Assembly (NCBI GenBank): GCA_040905045.1
Contig: JBBDSH010000081.1
Span: forward strand, 26,905 to 90,904
DNA: 64,000 nucleotides
Direction: 5' to 3'
DNA from: JBBDSH01 sp040905045
Lineage (GTDB): Bacteria; Pseudomonadota; Gammaproteobacteria; Eutrophobiales; Eutrophobiaceae
The first letter of the stretch is position 1, and every line of letters starts with the position of its first letter. The notes beneath the pieces were generated by a model. The model was given only the letters and a program-made list of their open reading frames with translations. It was not told the origin of the DNA and searched no databases. The translations under genes and the position numbers were made by a program. Shown piece by piece: positions 18,359 to 27,871 of the stretch.

Positions 18359-19912
18359 CTACAAAGTCCCACGTTCCAGTTCCCCGGCGATGTAATCCGC
18401 CTGGCGCAGGACCAGGGAAACAATGGTCAGCGTCGGATTGGCGGAACCGGAAGTGGGAAACACACTGCCGTCGGAAATGAACAGGTTGTCCACGTCATGG
18501 GTCTGTCCCCAGGGATTGCAGACACTGGTTTTCGGATCCTCGCCCATGCGCGCCACGCCCATATTGTGCGTCGCCGGGAACAAACGCTGATCGATGAAGT
18601 CTTCGGCGCCGAGGGAGCCGTAAAGCTTGTGACACACCTTGACGAAGTATTCCTGCATGGCCCGGGAATTGTCATGGAAACGATAATGCACGACCGGCAC
18701 GGGCAGTCCGGCGCGGTCTTTTTTCGTCGGATGCAGTGTAATGCGGTTCGTCGACTCCGGCAGATCCTCGCCCACCATCATACAGCCGGCCATGTTTTCG
18801 TAAGAATTCATTTTACGAACGAAGTCCTCGCCCCACTCGCCCTGCATCAACAGTCCGGCCATGGTTTCCGGCGAAAACGGAACAGTGTGCAGGATAAAAC
18901 CGCCGGTGAATCCACGCGAGGTATCGTGACGGCGTTCATCATGAATATATCCCGCCACCTGGGCGCCCTTGTACATGGCCACCTTCCCCGGCATGACAGC
19001 CACCACCGCGGCCAGGACATGGCGCATGTAATTGCGGCCCACCTGATCGCTGGAATTGGCCAGGCCGTCCGGATGTTTCGAATTGCCGGAGTTCAGCAGC
19101 AGGCGCGTGGTTTCCACGGCGTTGCCGGCCACGCACACAAGCCGTGCCTTTTGCCGCCTTGCCCTGCCTTCGGCATCGAAATACTCTATCTCCGAGGCAC
19201 GTCCGGACTCGCCCGTTAGGATGCGCGTGACCATGCAGCGATCCCGCAATTCGAAATGACCGGTCTTCTCCGCCCTCGGGATCTCCGTATACAGCGTCGA
19301 CCACTTGGCACCGGTGGCGCAGCCGCTGGTGCAGAAACCCAGTTGCAGGCAGGCGGCGCGGCCGTCGCGAGGCGTGGAATTGATGGCCACGTGGCCGGTA
19401 TCCACCTGGGTATAGCCGATGTTGCGTGCGCCGGTGCTCTGCACCAGGGCGTTGTTGTTGGCCGGCATGGGTTTGAGGCCGTGGGTGCCGCTGACGCTCA
19501 TAAGCCTTTCGCCGCGATCATAATATTGTTCCAGTTCTCCGTAATCCAGCGGCCAGTCGGCCAGGTTGGCGCCTTCGATATGACCATAGGTGCTGCGGGC
19601 CCGGAGTTCGTATTCATGCAGACGCGGACAGGCCGCCGTCCAGTGCATGGTGGTGCCGCCGACGGACTTGCAGGTCCACAGAGGTAAGCCGGGTATGGTG
19701 TCGCCCTCACTGATGCGTTCGTCCAGCCAGGTGATTCTGGGGAACATCTCGGCCTCGTTGTTGACGATATCGCTGAAGGAGAGGCGCGGGCCCGCCTCCA
19801 GGCAAACCACGTCGATGCCTTTCTGTGCCAGGGCATTGGCCAGGACGCCACCGCCGGCGCCGGAACCGATGACCACGACCACCTCTTCATTATTCTTGAA
19901 TTCAGTCTTCAT
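18359..19912 (-). CDS. GMC family flavoprotein oxidoreductase (gluconate 2-dehydrogenase-type large subunit)
   Basis: A 517-residue FAD enzyme. The dinucleotide motif VVVIGSGAGGGVLANALA is at residues 12-29, an FAD ring segment TCKSVGGTTMHWTA is near residue 100, HNMGVARMG near residue 440 and SGSANPTLTI near the C-terminus. It lacks its own signal peptide, as expected for a large subunit exported with a Tat partner. It overlaps the start of that partner's reading frame by 11 bp. GMC subunits of this type oxidise sugars, sugar acids or alcohols in the periplasm and pass electrons to cytochromes. No separate cytochrome subunit follows. Confidence 0.9.
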   Translation of the reverse strand: MKTEFKNNEEVVVVIGSGAGGGVLANALAQKGIDVVCLEAGPRLSFSDIVNNEAEMFPRITWLDERISEGDTIPGLPLWTCKSVGGTTMHWTAACPRLHEYELRARSTYGHIEGANLADWPLDYGELEQYYDRGERLMSVSGTHGLKPMPANNNALVQSTGARNIGYTQVDTGHVAINSTPRDGRAACLQLGFCTSGCATGAKWSTLYTEIPRAEKTGHFELRDRCMVTRILTGESGRASEIEYFDAEGRARRQKARLVCVAGNAVETTRLLLNSGNSKHPDGLANSSDQVGRNYMRHVLAAVVAVMPGKVAMYKGAQVAGYIHDERRHDTSRGFTGGFILHTVPFSPETMAGLLMQGEWGEDFVRKMNSYENMAGCMMVGEDLPESTNRITLHPTKKDRAGLPVPVVHYRFHDNSRAMQEYFVKVCHKLYGSLGAEDFIDQRLFPATHNMGVARMGEDPKTSVCNPWGQTHDVDNLFISDGSVFPTSGSANPTLTIVSLVLRQADYIAGELERGTL

Positions 19913-20456
19913 CCGGCAACCAGTCTATATTGTCGAAACTGTCCAGGTAACCGCCGCGGGCCAGGGCGTTGCCGCCATAGCCGATGAGTTTCCAGACTCT
20001 TTCATCACGATACAGAACCTGTGCGGCGGTATTTCTGACGAGGTTGAAAAACGCCCCGCCGTCCAGTTCACGCAATATCGCCACCCGGTCGTCCCGGCCC
20101 AGTTTCGGCCAGCCCCGCGGAGCGGCCAGTTCCCGGACCCGAACAAGCCCCGGCTGCAGAACTTCGGCCTCGGCCGGCGAGTTTCGCGCCTGCGCGGCAA
20201 CCTGCTCGGCAATTCGTATATACAGCGACCGCGGAACGCGATCATGGGGAAAGATGGAACGCGCCACGGACGCGAGCAGTTCACGATCCAGGGGTTTGAG
20301 GCCGGCGCCGGTTGAGGCAAACAACAGTGACGGCCGCAGCAGAGTCGCCGTCCCCAGACCGGCCGCGGCAATGCCCGCGCTTCTCAAAAATCGTCTGCGC
20401 GATGCCGATGCCGCGTTTTCTTTGTTTTGCGGCTTACCTGCGGTGCATTCATTCAC
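19902..20456 (-). CDS. Gluconate 2-dehydrogenase subunit 3-like, Tat-exported
   Basis: About 184 residues with a twin-arginine signal (SASRRRFLRSAG, then a hydrophobic AAAGLGTATLL stretch) and a C-terminal domain like the small subunit of membrane-bound gluconate or fructose dehydrogenases (DRELLASVARSIFPHDRVP). The small subunit stabilises the GMC subunit and carries it across the membrane as a folded pair. The start is uncertain: GTG 20456 overlaps the upstream PQQ dehydrogenase by 8 bp, and an ATG at 20486 is also possible. Overlaps on both sides show tight co-expression with the PQQ and GMC genes. Confidence 0.82.
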   Translation of the reverse strand: MNECTAGKPQNKENAASASRRRFLRSAGIAAAGLGTATLLRPSLLFASTGAGLKPLDRELLASVARSIFPHDRVPRSLYIRIAEQVAAQARNSPAEAEVLQPGLVRVRELAAPRGWPKLGRDDRVAILRELDGGAFFNLVRNTAAQVLYRDERVWKLIGYGGNALARGGYLDSFDNIDWLPDED

Positions 20457-22587
20457 TATCGGATTGTTGATCTTTCCAGTCTTCATTGGCGCGATGAATG
20501 ATATAGGCGTGGATGGCTTCGGCATCGTCTTCGCTGAGCACGTCGGCAAAGCTTACCATACCGTTGGCCGAGAGAATGCCGTCCAGGACAATATCCATGA
20601 ACAGATCATGGCTTTCCGGGCTCATGTAGCGCAGATCGGGAATAGTGCCGCCGGAGTGGGCGTTGAAGCCGTGACAGACATAACAGATCTCGTTGTACAA
20701 CACCGCGCCCTTTTTGACCTGTTCCATCGAGACATCCAGCGGCGGCGGTTCGGGAACCGGTTCCGGCTGTGGGGTTGGCGGCAGCGTCTCGTCGCCGCCC
20801 AGCTTGAACACCAGCAGGCGATCATTGGCCAGCGGTTCATCCATGGCCGGTTTCGCGCCCATGATCAGCGACCAGGTGCCGCCCCAGCCGGCATTGACGG
20901 CAATATACTGTTCGCCGTCCACTTCGTAGGTAACCGGCGCGGCGATGATGCCGGTCTGCACCGGCATGGACCAGAGTTCCTCGCCGTTATCCGCCCGGTA
21001 GACGTAGAGATTTCCGTCCGAGGCGCCCTGGATGAGCAGGTTGCCGGCAGTGGTCAGCACGCCGCCGTTCCAGAGGCCCTTGCGCGGGATGCGCCAGCGC
21101 TCCTCCTGGGCCACCGGATCCCAGGCGGCCAGATGGGCGCTGGTGGGCCAGTCGGGTGGCGGCGGCAGCGGCGCGCCGGGCGTGATCAGGGCCGGATCCT
21201 GACCCAGATTCCAGAGCCCGTCCACGAACTCGAATTCCTCGTCGTGGCCGTAGATGAAAAACGTCTCCATCACCGGGATATAGACCAGGCCGGTACCGGG
21301 ATGCCAGGACATGGATTTCCAGTTATGAGCACCGATGGGACCGGGCCGGATCCAGACCGGCCCGTCATCATAGAAATTCTCTTCGGGGATCACCGGGCGG
21401 CCCGTCTCCATATCAATGTGAGTGGCCCAGTTCACCGGGACGATGTTCTCCGCCGATATCAACTCGCCGGTCTCGCGGTCCAGCACATAGAAGAAACCGT
21501 TCTTGGGCGCCTGCATCAAAACCTTGCGTTCCTCGCCATCGATTTCCAGGTCCGCCAGGATCATGGGCTGGGTGGCGGTGTAATCCCAGCTGTCACCGGG
21601 CGTGGTCTGGTAATGCCAGACGTATTCGCCGGTATCGGCGTTCACCGCCACGATGGATGAGAGAAACAGGTTGTCGCCGCGGCCTTCACTGCGGGCATGG
21701 CGGGACCAGGGACCGCCGTTGCCGATGCCGATATAAAGGAGATTCAGATCCGGGTCGAATGCAAAGGCGTCCCAGGCCGTACCGCCGCCGCCGTATTGCC
21801 ACCATTCCCCGGACCAGGTCTGCGCCGCCATTTCCATGGCGGGGGATTCAAAACCCTCGGCGGGATTGCCCGGCACGGTATAGAAACGCCAGGCCTGCTC
21901 GCCGGTTTCGGCATCATAGGCGGTCACGTAGCCGCGCACACCAAACTCCGAACCGCTGTTGCCGATAACCACCTTGCCGTTGACCACGCGCGGCGCGCCG
22001 GTAATCCCGTAGGGCTCATCCGGCGGGGTGGTCTGTACTTCCCAGACCGGCTCGCCGGTTTTTGCATCCAGGGCAATGAGGCGCCCGTCCAGGGTAGCCT
22101 CATAGACCCTGCCCTTCCAGACGGCAACGCCGCGGTTGCTGATGCCGCAACAGGCGAAGCGCAGTTGTTCCGCGGGAACACGCGGATCGTATTCCCAGAT
22201 CTGTTCGCCGGTGGCGGCATCCAGGGCGTAGACGCGATTCCAGGGGCCGGTGGTGTACATGACACCGTCCACCACAAGGGGAGTCGCTTGCAGGCCGCGG
22301 CGGGTCGGGTATTCCTTGTACCAGGCCAGGCCCAGGCGGCTTACATTGTCCGTGTTGATTTTCTTCAGGGGACTGTGGCGCTGTTCGCCGTAGTCACGGC
22401 CGTGAGTCAGCCAGTTTTGCGGTTCGGTATCGGCATCACGGATGCGTTCGCCGTCCACGTACGCAGCGGAACCGGCTGTCTGTGTTTGCGGCGAAATGGA
22501 TTGGGTCGTCGTCGCATCGTCCCGGCCGCAGGCGGCCAGGAAACAAAATAACACCACAAAGAAAACACGATACATCTGCTGCACCAT
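20449..22587 (-). CDS. PQQ-dependent alcohol dehydrogenase with C-terminal cytochrome c domain
   Basis: A 712-residue quinohemoprotein: a lipoprotein-like signal (FCFLAACGRDD), an eight-bladed PQQ propeller with the adjacent-cysteine pair RFACCG, then a fused haem c domain (CYVCH at 635-639, likely axial Met677). The catalytic Asp lies in GDSWDYTATQ. The residue two places after it is Thr, not Asp, which suggests a calcium rather than a lanthanide enzyme. It oxidises primary or secondary alcohols in the periplasm and passes electrons to its own haem. It is grouped with the Tat/GMC pair downstream and the TonB receptor upstream. No PQQ synthesis genes are in the window. Confidence 0.93.
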   Translation of the reverse strand: MVQQMYRVFFVVLFCFLAACGRDDATTTQSISPQTQTAGSAAYVDGERIRDADTEPQNWLTHGRDYGEQRHSPLKKINTDNVSRLGLAWYKEYPTRRGLQATPLVVDGVMYTTGPWNRVYALDAATGEQIWEYDPRVPAEQLRFACCGISNRGVAVWKGRVYEATLDGRLIALDAKTGEPVWEVQTTPPDEPYGITGAPRVVNGKVVIGNSGSEFGVRGYVTAYDAETGEQAWRFYTVPGNPAEGFESPAMEMAAQTWSGEWWQYGGGGTAWDAFAFDPDLNLLYIGIGNGGPWSRHARSEGRGDNLFLSSIVAVNADTGEYVWHYQTTPGDSWDYTATQPMILADLEIDGEERKVLMQAPKNGFFYVLDRETGELISAENIVPVNWATHIDMETGRPVIPEENFYDDGPVWIRPGPIGAHNWKSMSWHPGTGLVYIPVMETFFIYGHDEEFEFVDGLWNLGQDPALITPGAPLPPPPDWPTSAHLAAWDPVAQEERWRIPRKGLWNGGVLTTAGNLLIQGASDGNLYVYRADNGEELWSMPVQTGIIAAPVTYEVDGEQYIAVNAGWGGTWSLIMGAKPAMDEPLANDRLLVFKLGGDETLPPTPQPEPVPEPPPLDVSMEQVKKGAVLYNEICYVCHGFNAHSGGTIPDLRYMSPESHDLFMDIVLDGILSANGMVSFADVLSEDDAEAIHAYIIHRANEDWKDQQSDSE

Positions 22588-22681
22588 CGTTTGTTTTTAT
22601 CGTTTCTTATGGCTATCCATCATAACCGTATCGAGCCGGAGAATCCACGCAACAACACATTATGGATTACAGGAAACAGGC

Positions 22682-22715
22682 AAAAAAAAGCGCTTCCCGT
22701 TGCCGGGAAGCGCTT
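22682..22715 (-). terminator. Rho-independent terminator of the TonB receptor gene
   Basis: A perfect 12-bp stem (AAGCGCTTCCCG paired with 22704-22715) with a 4-nt loop. Read on the minus strand it is followed by a run of T residues. It lies 36 bp after the TonB receptor stop and before the PQQ dehydrogenase start, so the two genes are probably separate transcription units. Confidence 0.9.
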
Positions 22716-22751
22716 ATGGGTTATTGCTTTTATTTTATAGGTTGTTGTTGA

Positions 22752-25310
22752 TCAGTTGCGGATACGCAGGGTCAGATACCACTCCGCCGGTCGGTTGTAG
22801 GTACCGTAGATCAGACCCGCGGCCGGCTGGTTCTGGCCGGTGACGATGTGCCGCTCATCGGTCACGTTCTTGCCACCCGCAGTGATGGACCAGTTGTCGC
22901 TCGGATTGGTGTAGGTCACCGCCAGATTCAGGAAGTGGGTATCGTCCTGCATCAACTCCGGCGTGTTGTTGATGTCGTTGGCGATCTTGCTGTTGAAGAC
23001 CCAGTCCGCGTGGAAATTGATGGTGGCGCCGCTGGCCAGGGGATGCAGATAATCACCGGCCAGACTGGCGTTCCATTCCGGCACGTTTACCCACATATCG
23101 CTGGGTGACAACTCGGCATCCTGACGGTCTGCGAAACGAGCCAGTGCGTCGGCCTTAAGCACACAGAATGTCTCATCCACCGGCGTTCCAGGGTCATCCT
23201 CGCATCGCGCGATATCCGAGTACTCGGCATCGATCCAGCCCAGCGAGCCGCTAAAGGTCAGGGCATCCGTGGCCACCCACTGGAACTCGGCCTCGGCGCC
23301 CCAGATCTCGCCGTTACCGGCGTTGGCGAACACCGGCGAGAGGCCTTCCTGCAGGGTGACCTGAATGTTGTCGTATTCCGTGTAGAAGGCGGCCATGTTC
23401 AACTGCAGGGTACGATCCAGCAGCTGCGATTTGAGGCCGATTTCGTAGGTGTCGGCGGTCTCCTCGTCGAAGGCCAGCCCCTTGGGCGCACAGGTGGAAC
23501 CATCCGTTACCTGGGCGCAGGGCAGTGTGGTCTGGATCGGGTTCGACAAGCGCGTGGTCCAGCCGCCGGACTTGAAACCCTGGGCGAAAGAGGCGTAGGC
23601 CATGGCGTCGTCGGTAAAGCTGTATTCAATGCCGGCCCGGAAGGTGATATCGTCGAAACCCTTGGAGTTAACACCCAATGGATAAAAACGGGACAGATTG
23701 TTGGGATCCGGAAAGATGGCCGCCGGCGCACCGGACTTGGGCCCGATATTATTGAGATCCGCCTGCTTACCCTCGAACTTCTTGTCCTCGTCGGTATAAC
23801 GCACACCGAGAGTCAGGCCGAAGCGATCGGTGAGCGCGTAGTTGAGATGGGTGAAGGCCGCGAAGGCATCGGTATCGAAGAAATTCTGGCCGTAGATCTG
23901 TATCAGACCGCCCGGGAAGGGAACGTAGTCGGTCAGGTCGCCTTCCTCGTGGAAATAGTACAGACCCAGCACCCAGTTGAGGCGGTCGTCAAAGGACTGG
24001 CCGCTGAGTTGCAACTCGTGGGACCATTGCTCCTGCTTGGTGTCGAAGGAGACCTCCAGTATGACCAGGGGCGAGCCGTCCACATCGACACCGCCCTTGT
24101 GGTGCAGGTTGCGGTAGCCGCCGATATACTTGACGTGCCAGCCGTTGGCCATGTCGTAATCGACATGGCCGATCAGGTCATACAGTTCCATCTTATTGAA
24201 ATTCCAGCCGGTGGCGTAGGTTTCATCGATATCGTCGGGAATAAAGGGCGTGCCATTGATATCACCGTTACGCCACAGATTCCCATAGCTGGTACGTGGC
24301 GCCGCGGACAATGCCGGCTGCTGCACACCCGGGTCACCCACGTGCGGGAAACCAAGATTGCCACGCGGGGCATCACAGAGCGGTGGAATGGATCCCGCCG
24401 GAAGATTCACACAGAGATCATACAAGTGAGTCAATGAGTCCGCATTGTCCTGATAAGCCAGAATAGTGTTGGCCGGGGCCTGCTCATCGGTGGTGTTGTA
24501 AGCGCCGATGAGCTTCATGGTCAGGTCCGGATTGACATCCCAGACCAGCTTGGCACGGATATTCTGGGAATTAGACCCGCCCCAGCGGCTATCGGTAGCG
24601 GTATCCGCCGACAGGAACTGATCGGAGCGATCATCGTTGTTACCGGAGATACCCGGGAAAGGAATGGTCTTCTGATAGCCGTCCTGACTCTTGGAGGAGA
24701 AGGCCACCAGGCCGTACAGGGTGTCTTCGATAATGGGCCCTTCCACGGCGCCGCGCACGTCCAGACGCTCGCGGCTGCCGGTGGTCACCTCGCCGCGGTA
24801 GCGGAACTCGTTGCCCGGGTCGCGGGTGACGACGTTGATGGCGCCGCCGATGGTGTTGCGGCCGAACAGGGTGCCCTGCGGGCCCTTCAACACTTCGATG
24901 CGTTCCACGTCCAGCAGGTCCACGTTGGCGCCGATGGTGCGGGCTAGGTAGACGCCGTCCACGTAAACGCCGACGCCCGGCTCCAGGTTGAAGGCGAAGT
25001 CGCTCTGGCCGATGCCGCGGATGTAGGCGGCCAGAACATTATTCGATCCACTGAACGGCGTGGTCGGATCGGAATAGACGTTGGGCGCGAAATCGGAGAC
25101 CTGGGAAACCTCGGTCAGACCGCGTGCTTCCATCATGGCGCCGGTCATGGCGGTGATGGCGATGGGCACGTCCTGGACATTTTCCTCGCGCTTCTGGGCG
25201 GTGACCACCACCTCTTCCAGGGCGGCCCAGGCGCTGCTGCTTGCCAGCAAACTGCCGATAACGGCAAGCGGCGCCAGCCTGTTAACAAGACTGCTTTTCT
25301 TGCTACGCAT
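22752..25310 (-). CDS. TonB-dependent receptor
   Basis: An 852-residue outer-membrane receptor. A Sec signal (SLVNRLAPLAVIGSLLASSSAWA) is followed by the TonB-box-like EEVVVTAQKREENVQDVPIAIT, the plug domain with VDVERIEVLKGPQGTLFGRNTIGGAINV-like features, and a long barrel ending in aromatic-rich strands (AEWYLTLRIRN). The ATG at 25310 is chosen because GGGGGA lies 8 nt upstream; earlier in-frame codons would add an unlikely N-terminus. It imports a bulky substrate, plausibly the compound oxidised by the PQQ and GMC enzymes. The AraC regulator upstream is a likely controller. Confidence 0.95.
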   Translation of the reverse strand: MRSKKSSLVNRLAPLAVIGSLLASSSAWAALEEVVVTAQKREENVQDVPIAITAMTGAMMEARGLTEVSQVSDFAPNVYSDPTTPFSGSNNVLAAYIRGIGQSDFAFNLEPGVGVYVDGVYLARTIGANVDLLDVERIEVLKGPQGTLFGRNTIGGAINVVTRDPGNEFRYRGEVTTGSRERLDVRGAVEGPIIEDTLYGLVAFSSKSQDGYQKTIPFPGISGNNDDRSDQFLSADTATDSRWGGSNSQNIRAKLVWDVNPDLTMKLIGAYNTTDEQAPANTILAYQDNADSLTHLYDLCVNLPAGSIPPLCDAPRGNLGFPHVGDPGVQQPALSAAPRTSYGNLWRNGDINGTPFIPDDIDETYATGWNFNKMELYDLIGHVDYDMANGWHVKYIGGYRNLHHKGGVDVDGSPLVILEVSFDTKQEQWSHELQLSGQSFDDRLNWVLGLYYFHEEGDLTDYVPFPGGLIQIYGQNFFDTDAFAAFTHLNYALTDRFGLTLGVRYTDEDKKFEGKQADLNNIGPKSGAPAAIFPDPNNLSRFYPLGVNSKGFDDITFRAGIEYSFTDDAMAYASFAQGFKSGGWTTRLSNPIQTTLPCAQVTDGSTCAPKGLAFDEETADTYEIGLKSQLLDRTLQLNMAAFYTEYDNIQVTLQEGLSPVFANAGNGEIWGAEAEFQWVATDALTFSGSLGWIDAEYSDIARCEDDPGTPVDETFCVLKADALARFADRQDAELSPSDMWVNVPEWNASLAGDYLHPLASGATINFHADWVFNSKIANDINNTPELMQDDTHFLNLAVTYTNPSDNWSITAGGKNVTDERHIVTGQNQPAAGLIYGTYNRPAEWYLTLRIRN

Positions 25311-25545
25311 TGTGAAAATCCCCCACTGCTTAGGTTGTCGGATTGGTTTATGGTGCTGCTGTACGTTGTATTTATGGAACAATTGTAGTTCTAATCCTAC
25401 CCAATTTATACAAAAATGCATCTACATACTTGACTTTGCATGCATAAAAGATATTCCAGGAGTGAACATCAGCGCAACCCTTTTTTATTTTTGTTGCAAT
25501 AACACCACAATTATCGCGATTGCCAAGCCACCATGACCATGACAA

Positions 25546-26514
25546 TCAGTCGCTCGTCGACTGCAGGCGCGCCTGTTTGCGGTAATCCCTGGGACTGAGG
25601 CCGTATTCCTGGCGAAAGGCGCGGATGAAATGGGACAGGTTATTGAAGCCCCAGTCGTAGGGAATCAGTGACAGCTTTTTGTCCGCGAAACGGGGATCGG
25701 CAATCTGTTCCCGGCAGCGTTCCAGCCGCTTTTTCAGCAGCCAGCGGCCGAAAGTACATCCGTACGGTTCGAACAGCTTGTGCAGATAACGCACGGATAT
25801 GCCGCAGGCCTGCGCCACCCTGGCCGGGGAAAGATCCGGATCGGACAAATTCAGTTTCACGTATTCAATCACAGCCTGATAGCGGAGCTGGTTGGCGCAT
25901 CGATTATTGGATTCCAGCTTGCGGCTGGCGCGATCCAGTGCTATCGCAATAAGACTGCAGAGTGTGTCGTTAAGCGTGGAAAAATAAAACTCGTTATTGT
26001 CGTTCTCCAGATTGATCAATGCATTCATGTGAGAACGCAGCATCGGACTGAACGAGGATTCCGCAGGAATCAAACCGCCCACAGCCGTACGCGCATTGGC
26101 AAGATGCAGATTCAGCAGAGCTCGTGGAATTATAAAGGAACTGACGGCAAAGCTGTCTTCGAATTCGAGACTGTAGGGATAACAGTTGTCCAGGACGGAT
26201 ATGTCGCCGGTCTGAAATTTTATCCGCTTGCCTTCCTGCTCAAATTCACCACAGCCGCGGCGCAGGTATTTGACGGAATAAAACTCGCCCTCGGAATTAT
26301 TGATCTCCCTGCGGTTTCGCTTGATGCCGTGCCCGTCCGCCGTTATCTCAAAAATGGTGCAGCGGCCGAGACTCCGCATACGGTAGCTGCCGTTGATGGT
26401 GGGCTGACGCAAGGCATAGGGAACGGCGGGCATGTAGCTTTGATTCAGCATGTCCTGAAGATTGCTGAAACGGGTATGCCTGGGCAACTCCACGGTAGAC
26501 CAATCCATTAACAT
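25546..26514 (-). CDS. AraC family transcriptional regulator
   Basis: A 322-residue regulator with an N-terminal AraC-binding-like domain (cupin-type, about residues 40-190) and two C-terminal helix-turn-helix units (LSPARVAQACGISVRYLHKLF, then a second unit near DWGFNNLSHFIRAFRQEYGLSPRDYR). The spacing matches AraC/XylS activators. GGGGGG precedes the ATG at 26514. It lies 235 bp upstream of the TonB receptor gene on the same strand, and activation of that gene and the PQQ/GMC operon is the simplest guess. The effector is unknown. Confidence 0.95.
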   Translation of the reverse strand: MLMDWSTVELPRHTRFSNLQDMLNQSYMPAVPYALRQPTINGSYRMRSLGRCTIFEITADGHGIKRNRREINNSEGEFYSVKYLRRGCGEFEQEGKRIKFQTGDISVLDNCYPYSLEFEDSFAVSSFIIPRALLNLHLANARTAVGGLIPAESSFSPMLRSHMNALINLENDNNEFYFSTLNDTLCSLIAIALDRASRKLESNNRCANQLRYQAVIEYVKLNLSDPDLSPARVAQACGISVRYLHKLFEPYGCTFGRWLLKKRLERCREQIADPRFADKKLSLIPYDWGFNNLSHFIRAFRQEYGLSPRDYRKQARLQSTSD

Positions 26515-26627
26515 CTTTCCCCCCTTAAAACTGCAACATTATCAGTATACCGCGCCTGTATTGCAGTTAAAACTTTAACCGCTTGCTGAAAGGTTATACC
26601 GCAGGAACGCCGTATCCCCGGGATGGT

Positions 26628-27731
26628 TTAATCCGGAAGTCCGGAGGCAATCTCCCGATGTAACCGGATCAGTTGCCCGATGGTTTCCGGCTTGCGCCGG
26701 CCCCAGCCGCATTCGGTGGCGATACCGTAGTCGCCGGAATAATGCCGGCGGAAGGTTTGCAGTCGTTTCATGGCGCCTTCCACGCCATCGGTATAATGCA
26801 CCAGACCGATATAAATCCGGGTATCGCCGATATCCAGATCCTTCAACGGCTCGAAATAGGCATCGTCGTCCCGGTTCCGGGGCACCGCCATCTGCACGTA
26901 ATCGAAACGGCGTCCGGCATGTTTTACTGCCAGGTTCGCCATTTTAACCGACACGCCAAGATCGTCCGGCTCGATCAGGTGGCTGTGTTCCAGATCGCCG
27001 TAACAAAGATGCATGCCAAGGGGCACGCCCTCCGGGATCAACGGCGCCAGTTGCGCCATGTAGCCGGCAAAGCGTTCGAAGGGATCGCCCTCGGCTTTCC
27101 ACGGCATGGGTTCCCGGCCCAGGTAATCGTCGGCGGCGCAGGCAAACACCTCCCAACAGACATCGAATTGCAGGGACAGATCATCATTGGGAATATTCTC
27201 GACAATGGTGCGGATTTCGCGGCCAAGGACCTCGGTAATGGCCTCGGTCATGATCTCGAAATCATGATTGGTCCGCGTGCACCAGCGGGTGAAGTCCTCC
27301 GGAAACGGCAGGCAGACCTGGAAACGCACGCCCGGTTTGATCACGCCTTCATCACGCAGACGGCAAAAATCGGCATAGGAATCCAGCGCAAATCGGGCGT
27401 AATAAATGGTTTCAAAACGAATCTGTTCCACCCCGTCCCGGACCTTGAAATGCCACATGTCTTCCCAGCTGGTGGGCAGCCAGTCGGGCACATCCCTGAA
27501 CACGGTCTTGTCGCGATCCGGGTTGGGCTTGTTGAGGACCTCCAGATCCGGGTGCGGTTCGTAGACGTCGGGGGCATTGAACACCACCCACATGGCGCGG
27601 TAACCGGGCTCGCCGTCGGTAATACCCACTGCCATGTCGCCGATTTCCGGCGCTACCAGGCGGAAGACTTCTTCCGCGTTCTGTCCGGGCACGCTGCCCA
27701 CCACCAGTATGGGTTTGTCTCGCAGAACCAT
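26628..27731 (-). CDS. MetE-like TIM-barrel protein (UROD/MetE superfamily)
   Basis: A 367-residue barrel of the UROD/MetE type. It carries HLCYGD (H241, C243) and ATECGWGRR (C341), the positions of three MetE zinc ligands. The fourth, a Glu in MetE, seems to fall at FDYVQMAVP, where Gln occupies the site (alignment by eye). The N-terminus reads VVGSVPGQNAEEVF. It is only distantly similar to the MetE-like gene at 4615. The gene sits between the metallo-hydrolase and the AraC regulator. A thiol-dependent transferase or lyase is plausible, but no reaction is assigned. Confidence 0.7.
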   Translation of the reverse strand: MVLRDKPILVVGSVPGQNAEEVFRLVAPEIGDMAVGITDGEPGYRAMWVVFNAPDVYEPHPDLEVLNKPNPDRDKTVFRDVPDWLPTSWEDMWHFKVRDGVEQIRFETIYYARFALDSYADFCRLRDEGVIKPGVRFQVCLPFPEDFTRWCTRTNHDFEIMTEAITEVLGREIRTIVENIPNDDLSLQFDVCWEVFACAADDYLGREPMPWKAEGDPFERFAGYMAQLAPLIPEGVPLGMHLCYGDLEHSHLIEPDDLGVSVKMANLAVKHAGRRFDYVQMAVPRNRDDDAYFEPLKDLDIGDTRIYIGLVHYTDGVEGAMKRLQTFRRHYSGDYGIATECGWGRRKPETIGQLIRLHREIASGLPD

Positions 27732-27773
27732 TTAAAGTCTTCCTCTTCGGCAGAATAGGAGGATAGTAGTTGA

Positions 27774-27849
27774 TCTCGCCAAGCACGCAAAGAGCGCAAA
27801 GAAAACACCAGAAACGCATTCCCTTGGCGTGCTTGGCGTCTTGGCGAGA
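27774..27849. repeat. Inverted repeat, TCTCGCCAAG family
   Basis: TCTCGCCAAG at 27774-27783 pairs with CTTGGCGAGA at 27840-27849, with further partly matching GCACGC/GCGTGC stretches inside the arms. The same family occurs at 53660-53740 between rraA and glmU. It lies between the metallo-hydrolase and MetE-like genes. Confidence 0.85.
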
Positions 27850-27871
27850 ATCCTTTTCTTCATTGTCAAAC

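Noticed and set aside
19984..21660. Long open frame of 558 codons opposite the PQQ dehydrogenase
   Set aside because: Antisense to a clearly conserved gene with haem and PQQ motifs; composition is that of a shadow frame.
20449..22587. Lanthanide-dependent (XoxF/ExaF-type) alcohol dehydrogenase
   Set aside because: The position two residues after the catalytic Asp is Thr (WDYT), not the Asp expected of lanthanide enzymes.
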